Source: Celoporthe dispersa (Eukaryota > Ascomycota > Sordariomycetes > Diaporthales > Cryphonectriaceae). Taken from it: a stretch of 64,000 nucleotides of DNA. The stretch is taken from positions 868,001 through 932,000 of the forward strand of contig WAID01000009.1 of NCBI GenBank assembly GCA_016584495.1, given 5' to 3'. The translations under genes were made by a program, and so were the position numbers. Numbering within the stretch: the first letter of the stretch is position 1; each line of letters starts with the position of its first letter. This document shows, piece by piece, positions 22,126 to 34,694 of the stretch. Below the pieces are notes generated by a model. It saw nothing but the letters and a program-made list of their open reading frames with translations. It did not search any database and was not told the origin of the DNA.

Positions 22126-25100
22126 CTAGAAGAAGTTCTGCTCTCCGTTCTCAGAGGAATCAGAAGCGTGAATGCCATTGGTAGCGATGCCTTCGCCAAA
22201 AGCTGGAGCGCCGTTGACCTTGGCAAAGCCAGCACCTGCGATGCGGCTGGCAAACTGCTGAGGGGGAGGGAATTGCTGAGCGCGCTGCGGCTGAGGGGGG
22301 CGGAACCGTGATCATAGAGCTGGAGGGGAAGGTCTGAGATCCACGAGTGCCATTGATGCCGTTGACACCGTTCTGGTAGCCAGGAGCCAGGATCGAGGTG
22401 CTGTTGCTGCTCGACAATCCTCGCGGCTGAGTCGGGCGAAGGGGAATCTGACCCTGGGTAGGATCGACCGGAGTCACCTGCTCGCTGCTGAGGCGACCGC
22501 CGTTAGAATCGTAGGCGTTGACCTTGGCTTGGATCTTGCGTCCGTAAGGAGTCTGGCGGACGGCAGGAAGGATGGGGCGGATGGCCTCGACCAGCTCCTT
22601 CTTCATGTACACGGTGGCGTGCTCCAGAGACGTCTGAATAACGTAGTTCGCGTAGGAGTCGCGAATGAGGCGTTCAATCTCACCGGGCGCCAGCAGCTCC
22701 TCCACGATCATATCCTTGGATTCGTCTGCAGCGCATCGGAGACACTTCTCGATGACGTTGGAGCTGAACTTGTGGCGGGACAGCTGGGGGATCTTGCCGT
22801 GGAACTGCTGAACCAGGGGCTCGGTGAACATTGGCTCGTTCAGGTCGATGATATACTGGACAACGTAGTTGCCGAAGGGATCCTGCACAAGGGTCACGGC
22901 GTGCTCGGTGATGCGCTGGATGAGCAAGACCTTCTGATCGCCAGAGGCGTGGTCGATGCACCGCTGCAGCACGCAGCAGCCGTGACGGTGGGTGCCGACC
23001 TCAACGCAGCTGGTGCCAACGGCGTCGAAGATGAACTGAGCGTCGAGGGAGCTGAGCTTGTTGAGACACTTCTGGATGACGTGGTTGCCGTTGAGGTCCT
23101 GGATGAGCTCGACGACGCGGCCACGGAGAGCCTCAATGATGAGCTGCACCTGATCATCATTGGAGATGTGCTCGATCATCTTCTGGAGGGCGCGGGTGCC
23201 GTGCTGGTTCAGAGCAATGCGGACCATGTCCCTCGAAGCGTTCTGGACAAGGACAGTGCGCTCGTCGTCGTTGCAGTACTCGAAGAGTTTCTGGCAGAGG
23301 TAGTTGCCGAATGGATCAGTCATGAGCTCGATCACATGAGAGGAGGTCTCCAGCCAGATCTTGTGGATCTGCTCAGGGTCACGGTTCTCCAGCTGCTTCT
23401 GGAGGTAGCGACAGCCGTGCTGATCCTTGCAGAGCTCGTAGATGCTGCCACCATAGGCCTCGAGAGGCTGACCATTGAAGCGGCTCATGGCTAAGCAAAT
23501 GTTAGCAGTTTCTAGCAAAGTGGCAATTGGTGGACTCACCCTCATTGTCCTGCTGGCGGCGGCTCTGGATGATGCGAGCCTGGCTGTCACGAGGCTGCGG
23601 AGGGGCGTAGACAGCACCGTAGCCGACGTAGTTGGCACTGGAGTAGCCAGTCGTGCCATTCAGAGACAAGCCATTCATCTGTGCGGAGAGCAGAGGAACA
23701 GCGTGGTAGCCAGTGCCGCCGTTCATAGGACCGACGGGGCTAGCAAAGTTGGCGGGTCCAGCAGGGCTGCTGAAGCCTGCAGAGGCAGCAGGGCTGTTGT
23801 AGCCCACAGAGCTGGCAGTACCAGCACTGCTGTAGCCGTTGTTGCCATAGTAGGCATTGTTGTAAGTTGCAAGACCCTGAGGGCTGGCCATAGTGTTGAC
23901 AGTCGCAGGCTGGGAAGCCTGGGAGAGGGCTGGACCGAAGGGCGCCGCGTTGGCGTGCAGTGTGGAGCCAAGTGACTGGTAATTGACGGCAGAGACATTG
24001 TCGCGGCCATCGGCGGACAGCTCGCGGCTGTGACGGTTGGGCAGGGCACCAGCAGGAATGCGGCCCATACTCGCATTGTGGTTGTGCAGGTGCTGCTGCG
24101 CAGCATGGTTGGGGGTGCTGCCAACAGTAGAGCCCGACACCGTCTTGAGGGTGGGAATATCGTTGGCAGAGAAAGACGCCTGCAGCTTGGGAGGGGTAGC
24201 AAGTACGGTGGTGTTGTTGGTCGTGGGAGCGGGAGCATCGGCCTCGACAAACTTCTGCTCAGCGAACTTCTGGTCGACAAATTTCTGGTCGACGAACTTC
24301 TGCTCGACAAACTTTTGCTCCATGGGCTTCATCTCGAGGGAGTGTCGGTAGGCGGCTGGGCGGCCACCGATGTTGGACGTCTCGGAGGAGATGGAAGACT
24401 GCGACGAAGGGGTCAGAGAGGACATTGCGTTTGATTGACAAGCAGTGATGAAAGGGAGATTATTGAGGGTGCGATGACGGAAAGTGGGATAGATTGGGTG
24501 TGTGGTTCGCGAAGAGGGCATAAAAGGCTCGAGAGTCGAGACAAACGGAAATCAACAGACGGGCAAGGGAGGGTGGGGCAAGTCCTGGTGATGAGGTTGG
24601 AAAGGAGCAGAACCTGCAGACGCTCGCTCCTTGCAAGCAGGTGTGAATTAAGTGTGGACAGCTGGAATTTTCAACAAGCGTCACAACCTCAAAAAGCTCT
24701 GTCGAGGCTATGTTGAGCCGGCCGCAAAATTTCCCGTGGTTTTGGAGGTCGCAGGTGACGACGTTCGCGTGAACGGCACAAAGTGACTGAGACTTGTGGA
24801 GAGGAAGGGCATGGAAGTGGGTGGAGAGTGGAAGCAACCAACGAAATTCAATCACCCCAGACCGCCTGAGCAAGTGGAATGCATGTATCGGCTTTTGACC
24901 AACAGCGCTTGCTGTCGTCCAGAGCCGAAGTGAAGGCGAGGGCAAGGTGAGGGTACGATGACGACTCTCAAGGTCGACTGATCACTCACCATGTTGGGCC
25001 GCGAGACGAGAGTAGAGAAGCTGTCCTCGACGTTGTTTTGTGTGTAGAGTTTGGCCTCAGGTGCGCTGTCGTCGTCGCCGAAAAGAAACCCTGTGGTATT

Positions 25101-26912
25101 CGCTTGGTCAAGGCCAATATCGTAGAACCCAGTGCGAGATTTCGTCACGGGCATAGAATACCGGTTAACACTGTCCCAGTTGCCTTTGAGTTAGCATGTA
25201 GCCTGGAGATTGAGACGTGGCGAAATTAGACAGCCAAGGAAGCTCGAAAGGTCCAGAGGCGCGAAGTGGCCGCAAAGGTGAAGATACCTGAAGCGATGCT
25301 CAGGAGATAGCACTTGACCGTGCCCCGCGAAATAGGTCCAAGCAGATGTGGGCCAAGAAGTATGGCCAGAAGACAAAGATGGGATTCAGGATGCAGGAGT
25401 GGAAGTGGGAAGGAAGGCTTGGGGGTTGTCGAGAGAGAAGGTGGCTGAAGGAAGGTAGCGGAAGGAAAGAAGAAAAAGGAGAGTGTGTGTGATGAGTTGC
25501 GAAAGTTGATGTTTTGGTGTTGGGCAATCTGCCACTTCAAGATGCAGAATGATCAATGGGGCCAGCAATCCTATTATTGTCCAGGTCGTTCTGGAATGTT
25601 GAGCGAGCAACAATACCAAACGCGATGTCCAATTAAAGGAGGCGCAAGATCGAAGTTGGGGCAGAAAGAACAATAGGTCGAGCGCCTTGTCAAAAGATGG
25701 GATCAAGGATGGCTGTAGGCCCAATATTTGAATCCCCCCTTTCGCTGGACCAAAGTGTGGTTGCGTTTACAGCTTGCAAAGACCAGAACAGAGCACAATT
25801 CGCCGTACTGCTGCTGGTCCCCAACTTGCTCTGTTCCTGCGAGGCTATTGTGCAATGGCAGCTGCACTGTGAATGGGGCTACCAGCCAGCCAAATTCTTT
25901 CCACTTGGAACCGATGGACTATTCGGACAAAACAAAAAGCTTACGTACGCGTTGGTTGAGCGATGAGACGTGGGGTCCTGGCGAACAGCCTCCTCCTTCT
26001 CGTCCTCATCGCTGTTTCTTCTAGACGTCTGTTGCGACCACGACGGCAGCTGGTCATCGAAGGCAAAGCGATTCAGCGGGATGCCCGACTGCGGCGATGC
26101 GAGGATGGACCCCGACCGTGCCGAGCGGCTGGTCATGCCAGGGGGAGACGTCAGGCTAGACAACGAATACCGATTCGGCCGAGAGAACATTGAAGGGAAG
26201 CCGGTTGGAGTCTCGCGATACTCGGGGGGTGTTGTTGGCTCGGACTGATGCCCAGCAAGTCTGCCGTGCTCCTCCATCATCTGCGAGAGCTCCACCTCGT
26301 GTTTCGCCATCTCAGCCTCGAAAAGTCGCTTCTGTTCCCGGATCTTCTCGTACTCCATCCGTTTCTTTTCTATCTGCAGCGCCGTTAGCAGTTGTCATTC
26401 CTAGGCAAGAACACTCGCCATCGGGGTTCTCAGGGTACAAGAACCCTTCCCCGCCGCCCTGGGGGTCTTCTTCAATACAGAGCCCGGGGGAGTTCGAAAG
26501 CACACGCACCAATTGCAGTCGCTGCATCTCCTGCTTTAGAATGGTCAGCGCGATTCGGCCAGCAAGTGTTCTGCAAATGTCCAAAAGCAGGAGCAGCTCA
26601 TGGCTCTGCGCTGGGTGCGCGCCTGGGGTCTTGGGTCCAGCCCAAAACAGACGCGCAACCGCACAGACACGGACCGCGACCACGCACCTGGTACTCCTGC
26701 TCTGAACCGCGAGCGCCCATGTTTGATGACAATGTTGGTACACGCCCCGAGTCAGTGGTGAATCGGCGGGACAGGTTGGATCGGGGGTCTTGAACGGGCT
26801 GTTGGAAGGTCTGGGAAAGGCGGTTACGAGGAGGAGAAACGAGGGAGTTCATCGTGGTGGCATCGCTTCGTGGAGACTGCTGGGCTCGAAATCGCAACTC
26901 GTTGGGATCCAT
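22126..26912 (-). CDS. PUF3: PUF3-type Pumilio RNA-binding protein
   Basis: Six exons: 26912-26688, 26530-26510 (21 nt), 26373-25949, 25170-24990, 24398-23540 and 23490-22126, about 1024 residues. The phases agree up to a C6 run (G6 on the + strand, 22296-22302). Reading past it one base short gives a continuous tail ending ...ENGEQNFF and a stop at 22126, whereas the unshifted frame stops at 22160. The N-terminal 570 residues are low-complexity and Ser/Pro/Asn-rich, with a short coiled coil at residues 76-110 and a five-residue QKF(V/A)(E/D) tandem repeat. Eight Pumilio repeats follow (about 575-915); their recognition residues (CRQ, NYQ, TRQ, NHQ, CCQ, NYQ, SNE, NYQ) predict a UGUANAUA site. 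In yeast, Puf3 binds 3' UTRs of nuclear-encoded mitochondrial mRNAs and controls their decay. Two introns are unusually long (778 and 591 bp). The start MDPNELRF is the most family-like choice, but the frame stays open upstream to 27368. Confidence 0.9.
24246..24322 (-). repeat. 15-bp tandem repeat encoding QKF(V/A)(E/D)
   Basis: Five adjacent 15-bp units in PUF3 encode EQKFV, EQKFV, DQKFV, DQKFA and EQKFV. The unit is in frame, so copy number can change without breaking the protein. Confidence 0.85.
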
Positions 26913-28910
26913 CCTCGGAGTGTTACGTGAGATGCGGACAAGTTCTGGTGCTTTCTTGGGATCGATATTTTGGTACACGGCCGCAATAGAACTGATATCT
27001 CGTCTACTATGCTTGGAGGTTGGATTAAAATCAGCATTGTGAGCCCTCAAAGTCTGAAGCACTCTTGTGCTGGGCCCTTGCTGCCCCGAGGTGGGGTGTG
27101 TCCAATGCTCTCGACTAGGGGATTGAACCTGTCGCATGAACCAGATTGCGTTCCGGTATATACGCCAGAGGGATGCCTGCACCTTGTGTAGCCCCTCACC
27201 CTGCGAAGAGGGCTCGTCCGTCCTAATGGTAGGATAGAGCTGGGCGGGCGGGCGTGCGGAAACCAGCGACCTCGCCGTCGATGGAAAATGCGGCAGGGTT
27301 GCCCTGATGCCCAGCCGGACCAGCGGTGCAGAGGGTTGACTCGACTCACCTAGACAACAATACGGCAACAGTCTGCGCCCTGGAGAGCCAGGAACAGCAA
27401 ACTGGCGAAGAAATCCAAACGCTGTTCAAAGCAATCCGTGATCAATGTTGGGATAAAAAAGAGTGTGGGTGAAGGATGCGGGAGACAATAGCAAGAGGGA
27501 GAGACAGAGGAGGGGGGTTGGATGACTTGCCCAAACGAGGACATGGAGGAATGAGTGCACCCAGCCGCAAGCGCTGCACCTGCATCTGCGCCTGTGCCTT
27601 CTGTGTTCTTGGTCTCCACGCCTGCTGCAGCGGACGGGGATGGAGGGATACTGGGTGACTGGCTAGAGACGTGCTAGGCCAGGGGTCGTGGAGAACGGCA
27701 AAACGCCTGCTGGTCCTTCCCGGAATATGATCCCTTGGTACCCCTGGACCCTGCGCACTAACATAGTGGACACTACCACATGCCTCCTCCTCCTGCAACT
27801 ATCCTCCTGCAAGGAGAAAAAAAAAAAAAAAGGGCGTCGTGATAGATTGCTTGGCGTTCCTTGATGATCAATGAGCTTTGTTCAGGTCGAAGGGTTGTCA
27901 CATATATCCGACCGCCATGGCTTTAAAGCAACAGCAGTCTTTTTTATTTATTTTTTACAACAGAATCTGCATGAAGTCCCATGTAGGTGGATACGCAGGC
28001 TTACTATGGTAGCAGTAGCTGGCTAAACAACCCCCCCCTCTCCCTTTGCCTTTTTTTTTTCTCTTCCTTGCTGGTACAACACTCCAGCATGAGATAGTCA
28101 CTCCACGGCTTAAATTCGAAACCGACTCTGCAGATGGCTTGGAGATACACCAGCCTAGCGGCAGATCAACGAGCTCAACCGCCATCGGCGGTGTAGAGCA
28201 GAGCCGTTTTTCTGAGACCTAAACGGTCTGCCTGCATAGTAGCAGGCCTAGCACTTTTCTTGACCTGCATACTACTGTAAGCAGGCAGCGTGTAACTAAC
28301 TCCTTGTATGTGTCTGCCAGCCACCTCTGTCCACCTTGGCAGATTGGGGGCTGGACGGGACGGGACCATCTAGAATACGGCGCCAATTCGCAGTGACTTG
28401 ATCACAGAACCGCGCTCGATCCCTCGTCAGGCGCGCTCGAGGCTCGAGGGGTCGTCGAGGGGGCTCGAGGCTTACATACTTGATCGATCAGGCGCCGTGC
28501 ATTGGAGCGTTGGGGCGCCGGTGGGCGAATGGGTGGATGGATGGATGGGTCCTAGGCCCTAGGGCCCTGGTCCCGCCAGTTTTTCCTTCTTTCTTGCAGC
28601 GGCGCTACCACTTCACCCCTCCCTGATGCAGCCTACTCGCATTGTATTGGGGTTCCTGGAACGCTGTCTTCCTCCCTCGCGTGCAACCTCATCTCTCCTA
28701 GGTACCTCTCCACCTGCATTAGGACGAAGCTTGATGTCGTGCGGAGGCGAGTCGAACTCCTAAATTATCAGTGAGAAATCCACCTCGCCCCCCCCCTCCC
28801 CGCCCGGGGGCATGTACTATGTACTACTATGTACTTGCTGTACGTATATAGTACTATGTAAGTCGTGTGTACTCCGTAGACGCCAGGCACGAAATCTCAC
28901 AGAGAAAGAA

Positions 28911-28941
<31 letters not shown>

Positions 28942-31135
28942 ACAAAAACAAAATCGTGCTTGATCTACATTAATGGCCTATTGTCTAGCATCATCTTGCA
29001 CACCCAACACTATGGAATAACTGGTTTCGAAAAGTTGCCTTCCGATCGTCGCACGGCCACTGAGGGGATGATTAGCCGATGGGCCACGATCTAGAAGGAG
29101 ATCGACCTTGCTGACTACCAACCATAGTACATACGGACATGGTGCGGAGTCCTCTCTCTTTTTCCCTTCCTCTCCCTGCGGAGGGAGGATTTTAGACGCC
29201 CTGTCTGTCCCGGTCGCTCACCACCGTGTTTCGAATGGACCGCAGAGGGTCTCGGAAAGGAGCTGCCCAATGAGGCAACCCTAAAAGGACCTACACAATT
29301 TAACAGCTCACGGCGATGATGTCGCGAGGTCACCGCCGTCCACGTCATGCTAAAGCTCTGACCTCGTTCATCCCTTGCCACAATCTGCCGAGCTATCCAA
29401 AGGAGATCGATCACCCGAGGCGAGCGGACAAGAGATCAATGTACTGTAGAAGGTTCCTACAGTAAGCTTCTCGGGCCGTTGAATCAAATCTCAGGGATCA
29501 GAGCTGACCCGAACGAGAACTAAATCCCCACCTTGGGCACTTGTAGGCCATCGCGTCATCCTGGTCATGGATGGATCCATCCCAACGCACAGAGCATGTC
29601 GCGGCTATCTGTGTTATTTTTTTTCTCTCTCTTTGTCTTACTTTCTTTGCTTTTGCCCCCTCATCTCCTCATTTCTTTTTCTACTGTCGCCTTCCCAACC
29701 ACAGGCTTAATTCCAGCTGACGGCCTCCTTCTCTTTTTTCTTTTTCTCTTCTTAAAAAAAAAAAACCATGTCTGGTATACGAACCTGCCTGCAGGTTTAT
29801 CGAAATGCATAGTACGATCGCCCTTTCTCAGGCCTGTCTTGGCCCTTGTCAATACAAGAAATACCCTCCTACTGCCCTGTGGGCCTTCCGCAGGCCGGAG
29901 GATCTGCATAGTACCTACACCACGCGCATATTCCCACTCCTCTCGTGGCTTGCCAGCATCGTCAGCGAGGATCGTAGATCAGCAAATAGCATAGCGCAAG
30001 GCAGGGAGAGCTTGCAGGAGGGAGTGGCGACGGAGGTTCAACGCGGCCCCTCATTCACCGACTTTTGACGTGTGCCAGTGGGGAAAGAATTAGGGCTGCA
30101 GTCAAGCGATGCAGTTGCAGGACCAAAGACGTCAACCTGCCATGGCCGGACCTCTATCGGTCGATTTTAGAGCGTATACGAGACACTGCTTTTCCAATAT
30201 AGATGAAGGGTTTCGCTTGAGTCAGGACTAAACGTTCCGTCCCGTCCGGAGGATGCCATTTCCTCAAGGCAAAATGGTACATACAGCAGTAACGGTGGGC
30301 ATCTTCCCATGCGTTTTCTGCCTCTCAGGCTCAGGCCTCAAGCGAATAGAGAAAGGGCCATGCTCAAATATTCTTGCAGGGCGCCGAAGATGTGACACAT
30401 GAAGCTGCATGAGACGTAACACACCAAGGTGCTTTTTGTTTCCTTCTTTGTCATCGTGATCAGTTTGGGATTGAGAGTTATCTAGCCGGATATCAAGAGC
30501 ATGATGGTCTATAGCCTCAGTCCCTGAGACTCGACCTACACGAAGCTGTGAAAGTGGTTTTATATATATTAACATAATATATAAAAAAGGCAATTTGCTG
30601 GCGTGAACAACAACTCAAAGTATCAGAACTACATGAAATATAGCTAGATTTCTGTTGCTCATGTACCTAGGTGGAGGACTCGATGGCCCTGGCTCCGGGT
30701 TCAAGGTTGAGTGCATTCCTGGTCCCGGCTACTTGCCGAGTCTGAGTACATAGTACATCAAAGGGCGCCTGGTGATGTGCCAGGAGATCACACTGGTCAA
30801 TGAGATCTGAACCAGAGAAATGTGTAGCAATACTATAATATGAAATGCTATAGAGAACGAGGTTCCAGGTGCCGTCACATTTCAAATTTCAAGCAGCCTT
30901 CCTCACTTCTACTACTTACAGGCGTTGTGACTTTTGGCTCAAGGATAGGCGTGAGCTAGCAGGGGTTGCTGCTTAATGAGGCCCTGGTCTGTTTTCTTTT
31001 ATCTTATCAGCATCAGTGGCTGCTTGCTACCCCCCAAAAAAAGTCCCCGCGGCATGAAAAGCCTCCACCAAATTCTTGAGGTCAACCACCACAAACTTCA
31101 CCTGAAGCACGGGCGACCATGAGAAGGGCCCCAAG
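26913..31135. other. 4.2-kb stretch between divergent PUF3 and RPC2 genes
   Basis: The left part must hold the PUF3 promoter and 5' UTR, and the right end the RPC2 promoter. In between I find no recognisable gene. It contains a (GA)n microsatellite at 28915-28941, poly-A/T tracts (27819-27832, 29753-29764), clustered CATAGTAC palindromes (28814-30758) and a TACTCCGTA element at 28870. An open frame of 99 codons on the - strand at 29115-29414 has no familiar features. Confidence 0.5.
28915..28941. repeat. (GA)n microsatellite
   Basis: About thirteen uninterrupted GA dinucleotides in intergenic DNA. Confidence 0.9.
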
Positions 31136-34100
31136 ATGCCCATGATCCAGGACGATGGCTTCGAGGCCCTTTTGGAGCCTTTTTACAATGGCAAGAAGCT
31201 GACAGATCCTATTTCTACTAAGGAGGACAAGTACCAGCTCCTGCCTGCATTCCTAAAAGTTAAGGGTAAGTAGGCAACCTCAACATCTTGTCTGCAGCAC
31301 TGCCGAGTTGGCTCGAGAGGCTGTATGGCTCACGAAATTGTGTCCAGGTCTCATAAAGCAGCATATCGATTCATACAACTACTTTGTCGAGCAAGACATC
31401 AAGGAAATCGTCAAGGCGAACCGAATCATTCGCAGCGATGTCGACAGCGGCTTCTACCTCGAATTTCTCGACATCCGAGTCGAAAAGCCCACCAGGGCAG
31501 ACCAGGCCTCATCCTATAAGGCCAAGAGCCATGTCACGCCTATGGAGTGCCGACTGCGAGACATGACATACGCAGCTCCGATTGTTATGGACATCGCCTA
31601 CATCCGGGATAGGAAGAAGATCATTCGCCGAAACGTACTCCTCGGTCGCATGCCGATCATGCTCAAGAGCTCGAAATGTGTCTTGGCCGGTGCACCGAAT
31701 TCCCAGATGGAGCTCATGAACGAGTGTCCACTGGACCCCGGCGGCTACTTCATCATCGGAGGAACGGAGAAGGTCATTCTGATCCAGGAACAGCTGAGCA
31801 AGAACCGAGTGATCGTGGAAGCAGACGACAAGAAGGAGACCATACAGGCTTCCGTCACAAGCTCCACACACGAGAGAAAGTCGAAGACATATGTGATCCT
31901 TAAGAAGGACCGCATCTTGTTACGGCACAACATCATCGTCGAAGACATTCCTATAGCCATTGTCCTGAAGGCCCTCGGCGGCCTCTCAGACTACGAGATC
32001 ATGCAGCTGGTAGCTGGTCCAGACGGCCGCTACCAGGATGACTTCTCCCTCAACTTTGACGAGGCTACCAAGGTCGGCGTGTTCACACAGCAACAAGCAC
32101 TCGAGTACATCGGCACTCGAGTCAAGATGGGATCTAAGGCGAAACCCCAATTCGGTGCTGCCCCTCGCCGCAACAACATCGAGGAGGGTCTCGACGCACT
32201 TGCAAACATCGTGCTTGCGCACGTGCCCATAGAAGGGCTCGACTTCTACCCGAAAGCCGTCTACATCGCCATGATGGTGAGGAGAGTGCTCATGGCCTCG
32301 CATGATCCTAAGTTGGTCGATGATCGCGACTTTGTTGGCAACAAGCGCCTCGAGTTGGCTGGGCAGATGCTTTCACTTCTCTTTGAGGATCTCTTCAAGC
32401 AGTTTCAGGGGAACCTGAAGAACCTGATAGATAAAGTGTTCAAGAAGCCCACCAAGGCTGTCGCGTTCGACCCTCTTACACACATCAGCTCTTCAGGGAG
32501 CTACATCACGCAGGGCATGAACCGAGCCATCCAGTCCGGCAACTGGAGTGTGAAGCGGTTCAACATGAACCGGGGTGGTGTCACGCACGTGCTGAGCCGC
32601 CTCAGTTATATCGCAGCGCTCGGGATGATGACGAGAATCACCAGCCAGTTCGAGAAGACGCGGAAGGTATCCGGGCCCCGAGCCCTGCAGCCGTCACAAT
32701 GGGGCATGCTGTGCACCTCCGATACTCCCGAAGGAGAGGCTTGTGGCCTGGTCAAGAACTTGGCCTTGATGACTCACATCACGGTGGAATCTGGCGAGGA
32801 TCCCGTCAAGAGATTCATCCTCACCATGGACTCCGAAGTGGAACCGATCCGCAACTTTTCTGGATCCGAGATACATCAACCAGGGACCTATATCATCGCT
32901 GTCAACGGAACTCCATACGCACTCACCAGCCACCCCAAGCGATTTGCTGCCAGGTTCAGAACCATGCGCCGCCGCGGTTTCATAGACCCATTTGTCAGCC
33001 TGAACGTGAACTTCCACTTCAAGACAATTTTCATCGCTACCGACGAAGGGAGAGTCTGCCGTCCATACATCATCGTTCAGAACGGAGCCTCAACGCTGCA
33101 GCCCCACCACCTCAGGCTCTTGCAGAAGGGCGAGGTTGGCTTTGATGATTTTCTTCGCAACGGCATCGTCGAGTATCTTGATGTCAACGAAGAGAATGAT
33201 ACCCTCATCGCCCTGTACGAATCGGACATCACGCAGAGCACAACGCACGTTGAGATTGAGCCCTTTACCATCCTCGGTGCTGTAGCTGGTCTCATCCCGT
33301 TTCCTCACCACAACCAGTCTCCTCGAAATACGTATCAGTGTGCTATGGGTAAACAAGCCATCGGAGCTATTGCCTATAACCAGTTCAACCGAATCGACAC
33401 CCTCCTCTATACCTTGGTGTACCCACAACGGCCGATGGTCATAAGCAAGACGATCGAACTGACAAACTATGACAAGCTGCCGGCCGGACATAATGCAACG
33501 GTTGTCGTCATGTCCTATTCGGGCTACGATATTGAAGATGCGCTGGTGTTGAACAAGGCGTCATGTGACCGAGGATTCGGACGATGCCAGGTCTTCCGCA
33601 AATATACTGCAGAGATGCAGAGGTTCACGAACGGCCGCTCAGAACGCGTGGGACAGCCGGAAAGCGACCCAGTGACCAAACAGAAGATTCCAAAGCATGA
33701 GGTCCTGGACTCTGACGGCCTGGCCAGGGTCGGCTGGCAGGTGCACAGCGGCGAGACGATGATCAAAAAGGAGACACCGCTCGACACTGGACAGAACACC
33801 ATCCCCGGTGATAGGGGAACCAATGACTTCCGTGACACTTCCATCTCTTACCGCATCCCAGACCCGGCCTACATCGACAAGGTCCTTGTCACACAGACGG
33901 AGAAGGAGACCGTCCTCGTCAAGGTCCAGACGCGACAAACTCGGCGTCCCGAGCTCGGTGACAAATTTTCGTCCCGACACGGACAAAAGGGGGTTGTTGG
34001 TATTATCGTTGACCAGGAGGACCTCCCGTTCAGCGACAAAGGTCTCGTTCCCGATATTATCATGAACCCTCACGGTTTCCCCTCGCGAATGACAGTCGGG

Positions 34101-34694
34101 AAACTGCTCGAGTGTCTGACTGGCAAGGCTTCCATCGTTCACGGGCGCAAGCAGTACGGCTATGGCGACGCCTTCCGTTCCCACCCGGTCGAGGAAGTCA
34201 GCAAAGTCCTCGTCGACTACGGCTTTTCGTGGGAAGGCAAGGATTACTTCACCTCCGGCATCACGGGTGAGCCCCTCGAGGCGTACATCTTCAACGGCCC
34301 CATCTTCTACCAGCGGCTCAAGCATATGGTGCAGGACAAGATGCACTCCCGGGCCCGCGGCCCGCGGGCGATCCTCACGAGGCAGCCCACCGAGGGTCGT
34401 TCGCGCGATGGCGGTCTGCGACTGGGAGAGATGGAGCGTGATTGTCTGATCGCCTACGGTGCATCGCAGCTCCTTCTCGAGCGGCTGATGCACAGCTCTG
34501 ACGGCACGATCATCGACATCTGCCAGCGGTGCGGGCTGTTTGGGTACAAGGGGTACTGCCAGACCTGCAAGAGCACCAGGGAGGTGACGCAGATGACCAT
34601 GCCGTATGCTGCGAAACTGTTGGTGCAGGAGCTGATCTCGATGAACGTTGGTGTGCGATTGCAGATGGAGGACGAGTTCCCTCACCCCAGGTGA
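31136..34694 (+). CDS. RPC2: DNA-directed RNA polymerase III subunit RPC2 (second largest subunit)
   Basis: Two exons, 31136-31265 and 31348-34694, joined across an 82-bp intron (donor GTAAGT, acceptor GTCCAG), give 1158 residues; yeast Ret1 has 1149. The join reads LLPAFLKVKGLIKQHIDSYN, the expected beta-subunit N-terminus. Pol III rather than Pol II identity rests on DIPIAIVLKALGG and the overall length. Other landmarks are the protrusion and lobe region, GEAC in TPEGEACGLVKNLALM, the hybrid-binding segment EDALVLNKAS, GDKFSSRHGQKGV, and a C-terminal zinc-binding CQRC...CQTC at about residues 1100-1116. It forms half of the catalytic centre that makes tRNA and 5S rRNA. Upstream in-frame codons (DHEKGPK) back to a stop at 31103 look family-like, so an extra 5' exon may exist. 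The frame is unbroken throughout. Confidence 0.95.

Noticed and set aside
22529..23494. 321-codon open frame antisense to the Pumilio repeats
   Set aside because: Shadow frame opposite a well-supported PUF domain; no independent features.
28400..28500. GC-rich gctcgagg repeats as a tRNA or snoRNA
   Set aside because: No cloverleaf, box C/D or box H/ACA arrangement could be drawn.
33639..34685. 348-codon open frame antisense to RPC2
   Set aside because: Lies wholly within the conserved polymerase exon; no domain and no splice or promoter support.
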